Below are positions 9,771 to 19,635 of a stretch of 55,506 nucleotides of DNA, piece after piece (within the stretch, counting starts at the first letter, position 1; each line of letters starts with the position of its first letter). A program made the translations under genes and the position numbers. Under the pieces are notes generated by a model, which had not been told where the DNA came from, ran no database searches, and saw nothing but the letters and a program-made list of their open reading frames with translations. This stretch comes from Tissierellales bacterium (lineage in GTDB: Bacteria; Bacillota; Clostridia; Tissierellales; Sedimentibacteraceae), in contig JAHDQO010000031.1 in assembly GCA_018433765.1 (NCBI GenBank), forward strand, positions 1 to 55,506, written 5' to 3'.

Positions 9771-11012
9771 TTGGATGTATCTACAACTTGGCAAATAGCA
9801 GCGTTAATAGTTTTATTGCTTTTTTCTGGTTTTTTTTCAGCATCAGAAACAGCATTAATGACTTTAAGTAAAATAAGATTAAGACAAATGGTAAATGAAG
9901 AAATAAAAGGTGCAAAGACAGTACAAACACTAGTAGAAGATTCTAATAAATTACTAGGTTCAATTCTTGTTGGAAACAATATCGTTAATATAGGAGCATC
10001 GGCTCTTGCCACTTCACTTTCTATTAAGTATTTTGGAGATACAGGTGTTGGAATAGCCACTGGTGTTATGACACTTCTTGTATTAGTTTTTGGTGAAATC
10101 ACACCAAAATCTTTAGCAATAGAAAAATCTGAGAAAATCTCTTTAAAAGTTGCTAAAATTTTGCTTGTGATAACTATTATTTTAGGTCCTATAGTAAAAC
10201 TACTAATGTTTTTTACTAATTTTTTTATTAAAATGTTAGGGGGAAAAATAAATAGTAAACAGCCATTTATAACTGAGGAAGAATTAAAAACTATAGTTAG
10301 TGTTAGTCATGAAGAAGGAGTGCTAGAGAGTGAAGAAAAAGATATGATATATAATGTTGTTGAGTTTGGTGATTATAATGCTGAAGAAGTTATGATTCCA
10401 AGAATTGATATGGTTGCTGTTGATGAAAAATGTTTACTTGATGAAATTATTGAAATATTTAAGAAAGAGCAATTTTCTAGAATACCAGTTTATGAAGGAA
10501 CAATTGACAATATTATAGGTATATTGAATATCAAAGATTTAATTTTCTTAGATAAAAATGACAATTTTGATATAAATAAATATATAAGAAAGCCGTATTT
10601 TACTTATGAATTTAAGCTTATAACTGAATTATTTTCAGAAATGAGGTCAAAAAGAGTACATATGGCAATAGTACTTGATGAATATGGAGGTACTGCCGGT
10701 ATTATAACCATAGAAGATTTAGTAGAGGAGATAGTTGGTGATATACGTGATGAATATGAGGGAAGAGAACATGAAATAGAATTTATTAGTGAAAATGAGT
10801 TTATAGTTTATGGTAGTACAAAGTTAGATGATGTCAATGAAATATTAGGTATTGATATACAATCTGAGGATTTTGACTCTTTAGGAGGGTTTATATTAGG
10901 GGAGTTGGGAAGACTTCCTGATAAAGGTGAAACAATACAGTATAGCAGTATAAAGTTTATTGTAGAAAAAGTAGATAAAAATAGGATTGAGGAAATTAGA
11001 ATAATAACATAA
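9771..11012 (+). CDS. CNNM/CBS domain membrane protein (HlyC/CorC family)
   Basis: A protein of about 413 residues with an N-terminal DUF21/CNNM membrane domain (GFFSASETALMTLSK, then GEITPKSLA), a CBS pair (EVMIPRIDMVAVD and MAIVLDEYGGTAGIIT) and a C-terminal CorC_HlyC transporter-associated domain (LGGFILGELGRLP). Members are linked to Mg2+ or Na+ transport; the ion here is not known. I prefer a TTG start at 9771 because GGAGTG lies 7 bp upstream. An ATG at 9717 would add 18 residues but has no ribosome site. Confidence 0.88.
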   Translation: MDVSTTWQIAALIVLLLFSGFFSASETALMTLSKIRLRQMVNEEIKGAKTVQTLVEDSNKLLGSILVGNNIVNIGASALATSLSIKYFGDTGVGIATGVMTLLVLVFGEITPKSLAIEKSEKISLKVAKILLVITIILGPIVKLLMFFTNFFIKMLGGKINSKQPFITEEELKTIVSVSHEEGVLESEEKDMIYNVVEFGDYNAEEVMIPRIDMVAVDEKCLLDEIIEIFKKEQFSRIPVYEGTIDNIIGILNIKDLIFLDKNDNFDINKYIRKPYFTYEFKLITELFSEMRSKRVHMAIVLDEYGGTAGIITIEDLVEEIVGDIRDEYEGREHEIEFISENEFIVYGSTKLDDVNEILGIDIQSEDFDSLGGFILGELGRLPDKGETIQYSSIKFIVEKVDKNRIEEIRIIT

Positions 11013-11083
11013 AAAATGTTTGAAATATATTATTTATATATTATATAATATATTTTAAATGGATTTAAAGTAGGAGGCAGAAA

Positions 11084-12097
11084 GTGAGTAAGAGAATTTT
11101 ATACCCAAATAATTATAAGTCACATATCAATGTAATTGAAACAGAAATAGCAATAAAAAAAGTAAAGGATTTTTTCCAAAAAAGTCTTTCAGAACAGTTG
11201 AATTTAACACGGGTATCTGCACCTTTATTTGTAGCACCTGAGACTGGATTAAATGATAATTTAAATGGTTACGAAAGACCTGTAAGTTTTACAATTAAAG
11301 ATTTATATGAAAAGAGAGTAGAAATAGTACAATCTCTTGCTAAATGGAAGAGAATGGCGTTAGGTAAATACGGTTTTAATCCTGAAGAGGGTTTATATAC
11401 AGATATGAATGCAATAAGAAGAGATGAAGAGTTAGATAATCTGCATTCTATATATGTTGATCAATGGGATTGGGAAAAAATATTGACAAAAGAAGAAAGA
11501 AATGAAGAGTATTTAAAAGAAACTGTAAGAAAAATATATACTAGTTTTAAGGAATTAGATAATTTTGTGGCAGATGAATATTCTAAATTTGAACCAATGC
11601 TTCCTGAAGAAATATTCTTTGTAACTTCACAGGAACTGGAAGATAAATATCCAAATCTGACACCAAAACAAAGAGAAGATACTATCGCAAAAGAAAAAGT
11701 TGCAGTGTTTATCATGAAAATTGGAGGAGAATTAAAATCAGGTACAAAGCATGATGGTAGAGCACCTGATTACGATGATTGGGAATTAAACGGTGATATA
11801 ATTTTATGGAATTCAATACTTGGAATAGGGTTAGAAGTTTCATCTATGGGAATCAGAGTTGATGAAGATGCATTAATGAGACAGCTTGAAACAACAGGAG
11901 ATGTTGACAGAAAGAAATATGATTTTCACAAAATGATATTAGAGAAAAAACTTCCTTATACTATTGGAGGAGGTATAGGTCAGTCGAGATTGTGCCTTCA
12001 TTTTTTAAGAAAGGCTCACATAGGAGAAGTGCAAGCTTCAATATGGCCTATAGATATGATAGAGGAATGTAAAAAACGAGGAATATTCTTATTATAG
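11084..12097 (+). CDS. asnA: Aspartate-ammonia ligase (asparagine synthetase A)
   Basis: A 337-residue class II synthetase-like enzyme that makes asparagine from aspartate, ammonia and ATP. Family landmarks are SAPLFV and [13 protein letters not shown] near residues 40-66, [11 protein letters not shown], and the C-terminal [11 protein letters not shown] motif 3 region. Length matches bacterial AsnA. The start is GTG with AGGAGG 7 bp upstream. It stands alone and is followed by a terminator. Confidence 0.97.
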   Translation: MSKRILYPNNYKSHINVIETEIAIKKVKDFFQKSLSEQLNLTRVSAPLFVAPETGLNDNLNGYERPVSFTIKDLYEKRVEIVQSLAKWKRMALGKYGFNPEEGLYTDMNAIRRDEELDNLHSIYVDQWDWEKILTKEERNEEYLKETVRKIYTSFKELDNFVADEYSKFEPMLPEEIFFVTSQELEDKYPNLTPKQREDTIAKEKVAVFIMKIGGELKSGTKHDGRAPDYDDWELNGDIILWNSILGIGLEVSSMGIRVDEDALMRQLETTGDVDRKKYDFHKMILEKKLPYTIGGGIGQSRLCLHFLRKAHIGEVQASIWPIDMIEECKKRGIFLL

Positions 12098-12111
12098 ATA
12101 ATTTTATTATT

Positions 12112-12154
12112 AAAGCCCATCTCTTTAAATTAAAGGAATGGGCTTTGTATTTTT
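12112..12154 (+). terminator. Terminator of asnA
   Basis: AAAGCCCAT (12112-12120) pairs with ATGGGCTTT (12138-12146), with a partly paired interior and T-rich sequence after. Confidence 0.8.
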
Positions 12155-12215
12155 AAAGTAAAGCTAATGTTATAAAAATTATTGCTAATACTAACTGAGT
12201 TCTACTTAATATAGC

Positions 12216-13205
12216 TTAATTATTTTTAAAATACTCTTCTAAAGTTAAACCGCTTTCGTATACTTTAGTTGCTAAAGTTTCTCCGAGATATCTTAAATGC
12301 CAAGGTTCATATTCATATCCTGTAATTGATTCTTTTCCTTCTGGATAACGTATTATAAAGCCATATTTATGAGCATTTTCTTTTACCCACTTACCTTCTT
12401 CAGTATCACCAAAAGTATCTTCTAACTGTAGAGATACACTATCTGCTGTTATATCAATAGCTAAGCCTGTTTGATGCTCACTCTGACCGGGTTTTGCGCT
12501 ATATTTATCAGCATAGTCTTGTCCATATTTATTAACTATACCATTATATAAACTTGTTTGAGTATTATATGACCTATAACCAGAACGTGCAATTAATTTT
12601 AATTCATCTTTTTTAGCACCTTCAAATAATTTTGATAGAGCTTCAGAAGCTTCTATTCTCAATTGATTTACTTCAGGATTTTTTAAACATGTTGGGACAG
12701 AAAGAGTAACTAAATCTTCTGGTATATAATCTGAAGGTAAATTCCTTTCTTTGTTCATAACAGCATCATATGAAGATGAATTTGTTATAACACCCTCTGC
12801 GTTTATATTTCTTTCTAAAGAATTTTTTATATCTATTTTAATTTTTTCTAGAAAATTTTCGTATTTTACAGTAATATTAAATGAATCTCCTGTTAATGCT
12901 TTGTTAGATATTACCAATGAACTGTTATTTACAGTAGCAAAATTATCATTAGTATTACTAATAACTGCATCCTCAGTAATAGATTTAATTTCTCCATTTG
13001 ACATAACAGCTTCAACTTTTAAGTCAACAGTTTCTCCAGAAAAAGCTGTATAATCGGAAGGATAAACATTAATTTGAGTTATTTCATTAGCATCGGGAGT
13101 TATTTTGTTAGGTATGTCTTCATTAGGTATATCTTCATTTGAATGACAACCTGTAAATAAGATAGCAGTTATTACTACTATTAATGTAAAAATTTTTGTT
13201 TTCAT
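12216..13205 (-). CDS. VanY-type D-alanyl-D-alanine carboxypeptidase lipoprotein
   Basis: A 329-residue exported lipoprotein. It has a signal peptide with lipobox FTGC (Cys at residue 20), then a low-complexity NEDIPN repeat, a Big_2-like Ig domain (about residues 45-125), and a C-terminal VanY domain. The zinc/catalytic residues are present: SGYRSYNTQ, SEHQTGLAIDI (His and Asp) and EYEPWHLRY (Glu, His). It would trim the terminal D-Ala from peptidoglycan stem peptides outside the membrane. It is transcribed away from the nicotinate cluster and stands alone. Confidence 0.92.
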   Translation of the reverse strand: MKTKIFTLIVVITAILFTGCHSNEDIPNEDIPNKITPDANEITQINVYPSDYTAFSGETVDLKVEAVMSNGEIKSITEDAVISNTNDNFATVNNSSLVISNKALTGDSFNITVKYENFLEKIKIDIKNSLERNINAEGVITNSSSYDAVMNKERNLPSDYIPEDLVTLSVPTCLKNPEVNQLRIEASEALSKLFEGAKKDELKLIARSGYRSYNTQTSLYNGIVNKYGQDYADKYSAKPGQSEHQTGLAIDITADSVSLQLEDTFGDTEEGKWVKENAHKYGFIIRYPEGKESITGYEYEPWHLRYLGETLATKVYESGLTLEEYFKNN

Positions 13206-13303
13206 TTTGCACCTCTTATTAAATTTTTCAACATAAAGTATAACATGTTTTCTTAAAAAAATATATAATTTTATAAATTTTCAAAAATTAAAGCAATCTT
13301 AAA

Positions 13304-13405
13304 TTTCAATATTGAAAAGGCTGTATTTCATAAATGCAATGCTAAAAAGCCCTGATAATTAGGTGTTGCTAAAAAAAGCCTATATTTCCATTTCACAATT
13401 GAAAT
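13304..13405 (+). promoter_or_regulatory. Three activator-site palindromes upstream of the hgd operon
   Basis: Sites are TTTCA-ATAT-TGAAA (13304-13317), ATTTCA-TAAA-TGCAAT (13325-13340, one mismatch) and ATTTCA-CAAT-TGAAAT (13390-13405). Their centres are 22 and 65 bp apart, the same spacing as before the permease gene at 40374. They are probable upstream activating sequences for the sigma-54 activator encoded at 44038-45621. They lie about 200-300 bp from the promoter. The rest of the 495-bp gap is AT-rich with no gene seen. Confidence 0.8.
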
Positions 13406-13597
13406 GAAATACATTTTTATACTTGAAAAACATGCAGTTTAATTATAATATATATCACTGAATATATAAATATTTTTCTATAAAATAATAATAATAAATA
13501 GTAACTAACTATAAAACATTGTAAAACAAGTATATCAGAACAATTATATATATATAAAAATTATTTAAAAAGTTTATTTGATATAAAAAGAGATATT

Positions 13598-13613
13598 TGG
13601 CATAATATTTGCA
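13598..13613 (+). promoter_or_regulatory. Sigma-54 promoter of the hgd operon
   Basis: TGGCATAATATTTGCA matches the sigma-54 consensus TGGCAC-N5-TTGCW with GG (-24) and GC (-12) correctly 10 bp apart. It lies 88 bp upstream of the hgd start. Confidence 0.9.
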
Positions 13614-13700
13614 AAATAATATAAGAGCATTGAAAATATATAATCAGTAAATATGTAAAGTAAATTATTTAATAATGCAATTAAATGAAGGAGTGAAAAA

Positions 13701-14594
13701 ATGAAAGTAGGTTTTATTGGATTAGGTGTTATGGGTCAGAAAATGGCTACAAATGTTTTAAAAGCAGGAAATGACTTAACTGTTTTTGATGTAGTAAAAG
13801 ATAATGTTGAAAAATTAGTAGGGATTGGTGCTAAAGCAGGAAATACACCAGCAGATGTTGCATCAAAGTGTGAGGTTGTATTAACTTCACTTCCAAATTC
13901 TGCGATTGTTGAAAATGTAATTTTAGGTGAAAATGGTGTTCTTGAAGGAGCTAGTTCTGGAACAGTAATTGTTGATCTAAGCAGTATTACACCTAAGACA
14001 ATAAGAAAAATTCATGATATAGCTAGTAAAAAAGGTGTAGAAGTAATGGACGCACCTGTAAGTGGTGGAGCATCAGGCGCTGAAAAAGGAACTTTGACAA
14101 TAATGGTTGGCGGTTCAAAAGAAGTTCTAGAGAAAGTAAAGCCTGTTTTATCTTCAATAGGTAAAAAAATAAATTATATAGGAAATGTAGGAGCAGGAGA
14201 TACAGTTAAAGCTGTAAATAATCTATTATTAGGTGCTAACATGGTAGCAACAGCTGAGGCACTTGTTTTAGGTAAAAAAGCAGGATTAGATGCAGATGTT
14301 ATGTACGACATTATTAGTAAAAGTTCAGGAAGTTCATATGCGTTAACAGCAAAATATGATAACTATATATCTAAAGGAAATTTTGATCCAGGATTCATGG
14401 TTGACTTAATGCATAAAGATTTACAATTAGCTGTAGATACTGCAAAAGATTTAAAAGTACCTTTAATTAATGGAAACTTAGCTCAACAAATGTTTGAAAC
14501 AGCTAGAGCTGAAGGACTTGGAAGAGAAGATATTTCATCAGTTATAAAAGTATTTGAAAAATGGGCAGATGTTGAAGTAAGAAGCGAAAAATAA
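13701..14594 (+). CDS. hgd: 2-(Hydroxymethyl)glutarate dehydrogenase
   Basis: A 297-residue enzyme of the beta-hydroxyacid dehydrogenase family. The Rossmann motif GFIGLGVMGQ lies at residues 4-13, the substrate motif is DAPVSGGASGA, and the catalytic Lys lies in VKAVNNLLLG (about residue 172). In nicotinate fermentation it reduces 2-formylglutarate to 2-(hydroxymethyl)glutarate with NADH. The general family also contains tartronate semialdehyde reductases; the neighbours, which are all nicotinate pathway genes, decide the call. It is the first gene of the operon, with GGAG 8 bp upstream of ATG and a sigma-54 promoter. Confidence 0.92.
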   Translation: MKVGFIGLGVMGQKMATNVLKAGNDLTVFDVVKDNVEKLVGIGAKAGNTPADVASKCEVVLTSLPNSAIVENVILGENGVLEGASSGTVIVDLSSITPKTIRKIHDIASKKGVEVMDAPVSGGASGAEKGTLTIMVGGSKEVLEKVKPVLSSIGKKINYIGNVGAGDTVKAVNNLLLGANMVATAEALVLGKKAGLDADVMYDIISKSSGSSYALTAKYDNYISKGNFDPGFMVDLMHKDLQLAVDTAKDLKVPLINGNLAQQMFETARAEGLGREDISSVIKVFEKWADVEVRSEK

Positions 14595-14614
14595 GAGTTT
14601 TGAGGATGAATAAA

Positions 14615-16027
14615 ATGACTATAAAAAAAATGATTATTGATAAATCACCTTTAACTTTTGGTGATATACTTAATATAGCAGAAAAAAACAATGCAAGAGT
14701 TATAGATATTATAATAGAAGAAACACAAATGAACACAGGATTATCACGCAAAGAAGTTTTAGATGGAGTTATGAAAGAATTAGAGCATAACTTAGAAGCA
14801 ATAGAAAGAGGATTAACTGACGGCTGCAGCCCAATTATGGGTACAGTAGGAAATGACTTAACTAAAAACGGAGTAGTAGAATTATTTAAAGATGATTTTA
14901 TTAATCGTGCGTTAATTTATACTATGGCAGCACAAGTTGGAAATCACGTAATAGGTTTAAATCCTTGTGCAGGTACTGGTGATTCATGTCCGTATACAGG
15001 ATTTATTAAAGCTATGCAGGATACAGGTTATGAAGCTGAGACTATAGCTGAAACTGCAGCTTTGATGCTTAAAGTAGGTTCATATTTCCGTGTTGGTAAA
15101 ACAACTACAGGCTGTAATATGGAAGGTTTTGGAGCAGGAGCTACAGCTGTAGCAGCAGCTGTTGTATCACTAAAAGGTGGTTCACCTAGAGAGATGGAAA
15201 GAGCTATGGTTTTAGCTATTTCTCCAACAGTTGGAGTTCCGTGTACTCCTAGAGTAATGGTGCCGGGATTATGCTCAACTCATATTGGAGGAGCTATACT
15301 TGTAGGTAATTTAGCAGCAGGTTTAGCTGTGAACTCTAATCTTGAAGTTAATGTTCCAATAGATGTTATGTTTGTTATGGCTTCTCAGGTTCACCCTGTT
15401 TCAGCTAAACAAATAGTACCAGTTGTGGTAGATTACTTAAAACCTTTCTTTAAGACTAAACCTGAAGTAGAAGCTTTAATTTCAGAAGATGTGAAATTAG
15501 CCGAGAAAAAAGAAATGGATTCAATGATGGAAAAAGCAAAATCTAAAGCTAAGGAAATAGCTAAAGGAGTTGCTCCAATTACAAATACATTAGGAGAAGC
15601 TGTAGTAGGAGGAAGTAGCCAAGCAGTAGGTTCTCCAACTAATACAGCAAGAATTGCTCACTACCTTGCTAAAGATACAGGAAAAATTAAGAAATTGACA
15701 GTTGAACTTTATCCAGAATTGTTTGCAAGAAGAGGAATTAATATGCCCGGAGTTGTAATGGGTGCTATTTTCGGATCATCTACAGCAGATTACAAAATGT
15801 ACAAAGAATCAATCAAAAAAATGAATTCAATGGGTATAGAAGTGGATGTAGTTAAAGGTACAGAATATTCTATTCAAAAGATAACTATTGAAACAGAGGA
15901 AACAACAGTTATGGTTGATGCATTAAACAGAGGCGGCGGAAGATTAGTTATTCGTGATGCTAAGCCTTCAAAAGAAAAAGCAGTAGAGATTGCTGATAAA
16001 TTAGGTATCGTATTAGTTAATGAGTAA
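14615..16027 (+). CDS. hmd: 2-(Hydroxymethyl)glutarate dehydratase (serine dehydratase-like, Fe-S)
   Basis: About 470 residues, related to the [4Fe-4S] L-serine dehydratases. The N-terminal half is alpha-subunit-like (GCSPIMGTVGNDL, NPCAGTGDSCPYTGF, GVPCTPRVMVPGLC), with cysteines suited to a cluster. The C-terminal half is beta-like (GSPTNTARIAHYLAKDTG). The order alpha-beta is reversed compared with single-chain serine dehydratases. It would dehydrate 2-(hydroxymethyl)glutarate to 2-methyleneglutarate. Starts at 14600 (TTG) and 14606 (ATG) are possible, but GAGG is best spaced for ATG at 14615. It follows hgd closely. Confidence 0.87.
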   Translation: MTIKKMIIDKSPLTFGDILNIAEKNNARVIDIIIEETQMNTGLSRKEVLDGVMKELEHNLEAIERGLTDGCSPIMGTVGNDLTKNGVVELFKDDFINRALIYTMAAQVGNHVIGLNPCAGTGDSCPYTGFIKAMQDTGYEAETIAETAALMLKVGSYFRVGKTTTGCNMEGFGAGATAVAAAVVSLKGGSPREMERAMVLAISPTVGVPCTPRVMVPGLCSTHIGGAILVGNLAAGLAVNSNLEVNVPIDVMFVMASQVHPVSAKQIVPVVVDYLKPFFKTKPEVEALISEDVKLAEKKEMDSMMEKAKSKAKEIAKGVAPITNTLGEAVVGGSSQAVGSPTNTARIAHYLAKDTGKIKKLTVELYPELFARRGINMPGVVMGAIFGSSTADYKMYKESIKKMNSMGIEVDVVKGTEYSIQKITIETEETTVMVDALNRGGGRLVIRDAKPSKEKAVEIADKLGIVLVNE

Positions 16028-16041
16028 AGGAGGGGATTAAG

Positions 16042-17250
16042 ATTAATATTATTGAAAGAATTATTGCTAAACATGCTCATAAAGATACAGTTGTAGTAGG
16101 TGAAGAATTAAGTGTTGATGTTGATCTTGCAATTGCTCACGACGTTACAGCACCTATGGCAATTGAACAGTTTAAAAAAATAGGCGTTAAGCAAGTATTT
16201 GACAGCAATAAAATAGCTCTAGTAGCAGATCATAATATACCATGTTCAAGCGTGAATTCTAGAATTCAGCATAAAACATTACAATCATTTGCCGATGAGT
16301 ATGGAGTTCATTATTTTGGAAGAAGTGAGGGAGTTATTCACCAAATCATCAGTGAAGAAAAATTATATAAAACTGGAGACATCATTGTAGGAGCAGATTC
16401 ACATACTTGTACTGCCGGAGCGTATGGAGTAGTAGCTATTCCTGTAGGTTCTACAGAATTAGCTGCGGTTATGGCATTAGGTAAGATTGACTTTGAAGTT
16501 CCTCCAACAAATGTAATATCAATTAATGGTTCTTTGAATCCAGGAGTTTATGCAAAAGATATTATACTTCATGTTATCGGTAAGTTTGGTACAAATGGTT
16601 TTACTGATCAAGCAGTTATATTTACAGGAGATACTATATTAAATTTAACAACAGACGAAAAAATGACCATATCAAACATGATGATAGAAATGGGTGCAAT
16701 GATAGGTTACATTGATCAAGGAAAAGAATCTATAGGTGAAGTAGCAAGAACTTACAATATAGATGCTAAATCAATAAAGCCATGTGTTGCTTGCCCTTCA
16801 TCACCTGGTAATGTAAAACCTGTTGAAATGGTTGAAGGAACAAAAATTAATCAAGCAGTATTAGGAAGCTGTACTAATGGACGTTATTCAGACATGGTTA
16901 TAGCAGCAGAAATACTAAAAGATAGAAAAGTAGCTAATGGTGTTAATCTTATAGTTGCTCCGGGTTCAAAAAGAATTGCTGAAAAAATGGAGAATGAAGG
17001 ATTAACAAAAATATTTAGAGATGCAGGCGCAATTATTACAAATCCAGGATGCGGACCTTGCTTTGGTGCACATCAAGGATTATTAAATTTTGACGATGTA
17101 GCTGTTTCATCAACAAATAGAAATTTCCCTGGAAGAATGGGTCATAAAGATGCAAATATTTATTTAGCATCACCAAGAATTGTGGCAGAAAGTGCTGTTA
17201 GGGGATGTTTAACAAAACCAGGAACTGTAGTACCGCTGGAGGTGGAATAA
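16042..17250 (+). CDS. dmdA: 2,3-Dimethylmaleate hydratase large subunit, AUU start
   Basis: A 402-residue aconitase/LeuC-family subunit. The cluster cysteines are C277 (LGSCTNGR), C337 and C340 (NPGCGPCFG), counting from the proposed start. It hydrates dimethylmaleate to (2R,3S)-2,3-dimethylmalate together with the small subunit. The first ATG (16156) would delete the conserved N-terminal segment, which is clearly coding upstream of it (INIIERIIAKHA and DLAIAHDVTAPMA). The only start that fits the AAAGGAGGGG ribosome site (16026-16035) is ATT at 16042; no ATG, GTG or TTG occurs in frame between the site and 16156. Confidence 0.9.
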   Translation: MNIIERIIAKHAHKDTVVVGEELSVDVDLAIAHDVTAPMAIEQFKKIGVKQVFDSNKIALVADHNIPCSSVNSRIQHKTLQSFADEYGVHYFGRSEGVIHQIISEEKLYKTGDIIVGADSHTCTAGAYGVVAIPVGSTELAAVMALGKIDFEVPPTNVISINGSLNPGVYAKDIILHVIGKFGTNGFTDQAVIFTGDTILNLTTDEKMTISNMMIEMGAMIGYIDQGKESIGEVARTYNIDAKSIKPCVACPSSPGNVKPVEMVEGTKINQAVLGSCTNGRYSDMVIAAEILKDRKVANGVNLIVAPGSKRIAEKMENEGLTKIFRDAGAIITNPGCGPCFGAHQGLLNFDDVAVSSTNRNFPGRMGHKDANIYLASPRIVAESAVRGCLTKPGTVVPLEVE

Positions 17251-17774
17251 TGGAGAAAATAATGGGAAGAGCATTTCTTTTGGATGAGAATGTTGATACA
17301 GATCAAATATTACCGGGATTTGCCATGTCATATCCTCCAGATGAGCTTAAAAAAGTAGCTTTGTGCGGCAGTAAAATCCCTGATTTTGCAGAAAAAGTAA
17401 GAGCTGGAGATATTATATTTGCAGATGACAATTTTGGCTGCGGCTCATCAAGAGAGCAAGCTCCACTAGCATTAAAAAGCACAGGTTTAGGTGCTATAGT
17501 AGCAAGTTCATTTGCTAGAATTTTTAGAAAAAATTCAATTAATATAGGGTTACCTGTGTTAATATGTGATGAAATACCAAAGATTAAAAAAGAGTATAAA
17601 GAAAATGACTGTTTTGAAATAGATATTGAAAATGCAACTTTATATAACTGCAGGACAAAAAGTGTTTATAATTTAACAAAATTATCAGATACAACTTATG
17701 AAACACTTGAAGCTGGTGGTTTAATTAATAAAGTAAGAAACATTCTAATTAAAAGAGGTGAAATTAATGAGTAA
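17250..17774 (+). CDS. dmdB: 2,3-Dimethylmaleate hydratase small subunit
   Basis: A 174-residue aconitase swivel-domain protein of the LeuD type, with [12 protein letters not shown] at the N-terminus and the substrate loop [14 protein letters not shown] (about residue 60). It forms the active hydratase with DmdA. The ATG at 17250 overlaps the dmdA stop as TAATG, so translation is coupled. An upstream in-frame start at 17205 would lie inside dmdA and adds residues foreign to the family. Confidence 0.93.
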   Translation: MEKIMGRAFLLDENVDTDQILPGFAMSYPPDELKKVALCGSKIPDFAEKVRAGDIIFADDNFGCGSSREQAPLALKSTGLGAIVASSFARIFRKNSINIGLPVLICDEIPKIKKEYKENDCFEIDIENATLYNCRTKSVYNLTKLSDTTYETLEAGGLINKVRNILIKRGEINE

Positions 17775-19623
17775 TAATAGACCAAGACCAAATACTGAGA
17801 AAATAATAAGAGAAAACATGGATCGCATCAGAGCTTATGAAAAAGCTTTTAATGTAAAGATGCCTTGGGCTGATGAAAATGGCGTTGTACATGATTTACC
17901 GGATTCATATCCAAGAGAAGTATGCGGTGTAGTTAGAAGTGGTTATAGAATAACTGAATTAGGAAGAAAAGCATTAGAAACGGGTCAGCCAGTTCTTAAC
18001 CCTATTTTAGGAAGAAATTCAGCTGATGAAACATGGAAAGAATCACAAGCAATGTATGATATGGCTGAAAAACTTGGCGTTAAATTGTTCCACTTTGTAC
18101 ATTCAGAAGCAACAAGACATATTGACCCATTAGATGGACTAGAATTAATAAATCAATCTAGAGGAAAAGGTGGTATAACACCACAAGGAGAAAGAGACTA
18201 TGTTCAAATGGGTGGAGGATCAGTTAACCCTATAAGAATTAATGCTACTGGAGACACAACATATTTAAATGTATTAAATGCTTTAGTTGCAGGATTTGAT
18301 GGAACAGATATTGGACCTGTTATTCACGTACACTTTGGAGGTCGTGGAATTCATGATTTCAGAACAAAAGTTGAAGGTGGATATAAAGCTATCCAAATAT
18401 GTGCTGAGAACAATATGTTTATACAACTTGATACTCATAAACACATAAATAACATCATGGGAACAGACGGAATGGCATTAGCTATGTGTATGCTTTCAGA
18501 AGGATTAGCTGTTAAAGCAGGTATGGATCCAGCATTAAGTGCAATTCAAATGAATGTTGCTGGTATAAATTTAATAGCAGACTTAGCTTTAGTAAAAGCT
18601 TTTAGAGAATCAATTTGGAGTGAATTTATCATAGCAGTTCCAGAAACATTCCAAAATCCACCAGCAGATTTGATTGCCGAGCAAGCACACTTTGCTAGAA
18701 TGGCTTTAAGTGCTAAATTAGCAGGAGCTAACTTCTACAGACCAAAAGCAGCTGAGAATGTAGGAATACCAACAGGAGATTCAATGGCAAGAGCTATCTG
18801 GGCTTCTCAAAATGTGTTCGAAAATGTATATAAAGTAACTATAGATGACCCTGAGATAGACAGAAGAAAAGAAGAAATTCAAAAAGAAGCAATGGCAGTA
18901 TTAACTGCTGCATTAAAACTTGACAAAATGCTTAAAGTAGAAGAAGTTAATGCAGATTTCTGGAATAAATTTAAAGATACTGATTTAATAGATTTAATTG
19001 TTGAAGCAGGAAAAAGTGGAATTCTAGACACTCCAAGATCAGGTGGATGGGACTTAAAAAGATTTGTAAAAACTCATAGAGATACTGACGGAATCAGACG
19101 TTATATAGATGGATATACACCTTTAGGTGTTGACGAAGAATATATGCCTGTTTCTAAATCTGATGTAAAAGTTGAAGAAAGAGCTCCAATTATATATAAA
19201 CAGAAAATTGTTATGGCTACAGTAGGTGCTGATGCACATGTTGTTGGTATAAACATGATTAAAGAAGCTATTGAACAAGCTGGATATGAAGTAATATTCT
19301 TAAGAGGTATGAACTTACCTGAGACTGTTGCTGAAGTTGCAGCAGAAACTAATGCTTCTGCTATAGGAGTAAGTAACCTTCTTGGCTTAGGAGTTGATTT
19401 ATTCCCTAGGGTAAATAAACGTCTTGAAGAATTAGGTATTCGTGACAAAGTAGTGTTATTAGCTGGCGGAAGAATTGCAGAAAAAGAAGAAGAACATGAA
19501 ATGTTTGAAAAGAAAATAAAAGAAGAAGGACCTGGATTCTTAGGTGTTGATGCATTCTTTGGACCGGGAACAAAACCAGAAGATACAGTAAATTGGCTAA
19601 GCGAAAAATTAGGCAATAAGTAA
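17767..19623 (+). CDS. mgm: 2-Methyleneglutarate mutase (adenosylcobalamin-dependent)
   Basis: A 618-residue B12 carbon-skeleton mutase that converts 2-methyleneglutarate to (R)-3-methylitaconate. The N-terminal two thirds form the substrate barrel. The C-terminal cobalamin domain carries the base-off signature D489-A-H491-V-V-G494, then GMNLPE, GVSNLLG and a LLAGGR segment. The start at 17767 has AGAGGTG upstream and overlaps the dmdB stop by 8 bp; ATG at 17758 is less well placed. The single-chain layout matches the Eubacterium enzyme and not the two-chain glutamate mutase. Its reactivase is encoded two genes downstream. Confidence 0.95.
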   Translation: MSNNRPRPNTEKIIRENMDRIRAYEKAFNVKMPWADENGVVHDLPDSYPREVCGVVRSGYRITELGRKALETGQPVLNPILGRNSADETWKESQAMYDMAEKLGVKLFHFVHSEATRHIDPLDGLELINQSRGKGGITPQGERDYVQMGGGSVNPIRINATGDTTYLNVLNALVAGFDGTDIGPVIHVHFGGRGIHDFRTKVEGGYKAIQICAENNMFIQLDTHKHINNIMGTDGMALAMCMLSEGLAVKAGMDPALSAIQMNVAGINLIADLALVKAFRESIWSEFIIAVPETFQNPPADLIAEQAHFARMALSAKLAGANFYRPKAAENVGIPTGDSMARAIWASQNVFENVYKVTIDDPEIDRRKEEIQKEAMAVLTAALKLDKMLKVEEVNADFWNKFKDTDLIDLIVEAGKSGILDTPRSGGWDLKRFVKTHRDTDGIRRYIDGYTPLGVDEEYMPVSKSDVKVEERAPIIYKQKIVMATVGADAHVVGINMIKEAIEQAGYEVIFLRGMNLPETVAEVAAETNASAIGVSNLLGLGVDLFPRVNKRLEELGIRDKVVLLAGGRIAEKEEEHEMFEKKIKEEGPGFLGVDAFFGPGTKPEDTVNWLSEKLGNK

Positions 19624-19635
19624 GGAGGCTAAAAA

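Noticed and set aside
16156-16158. First ATG of dmdA as start codon
   Set aside because: It removes 38 conserved residues and has no ribosome site, while a strong site precedes the ATT at 16042.
19101-19616. Long open frame on the minus strand opposite mgm (171 codons)
   Set aside because: No ribosome site, Ser/Thr/Pro-rich shadow composition, and it lies wholly inside the clear B12-binding domain of mgm.
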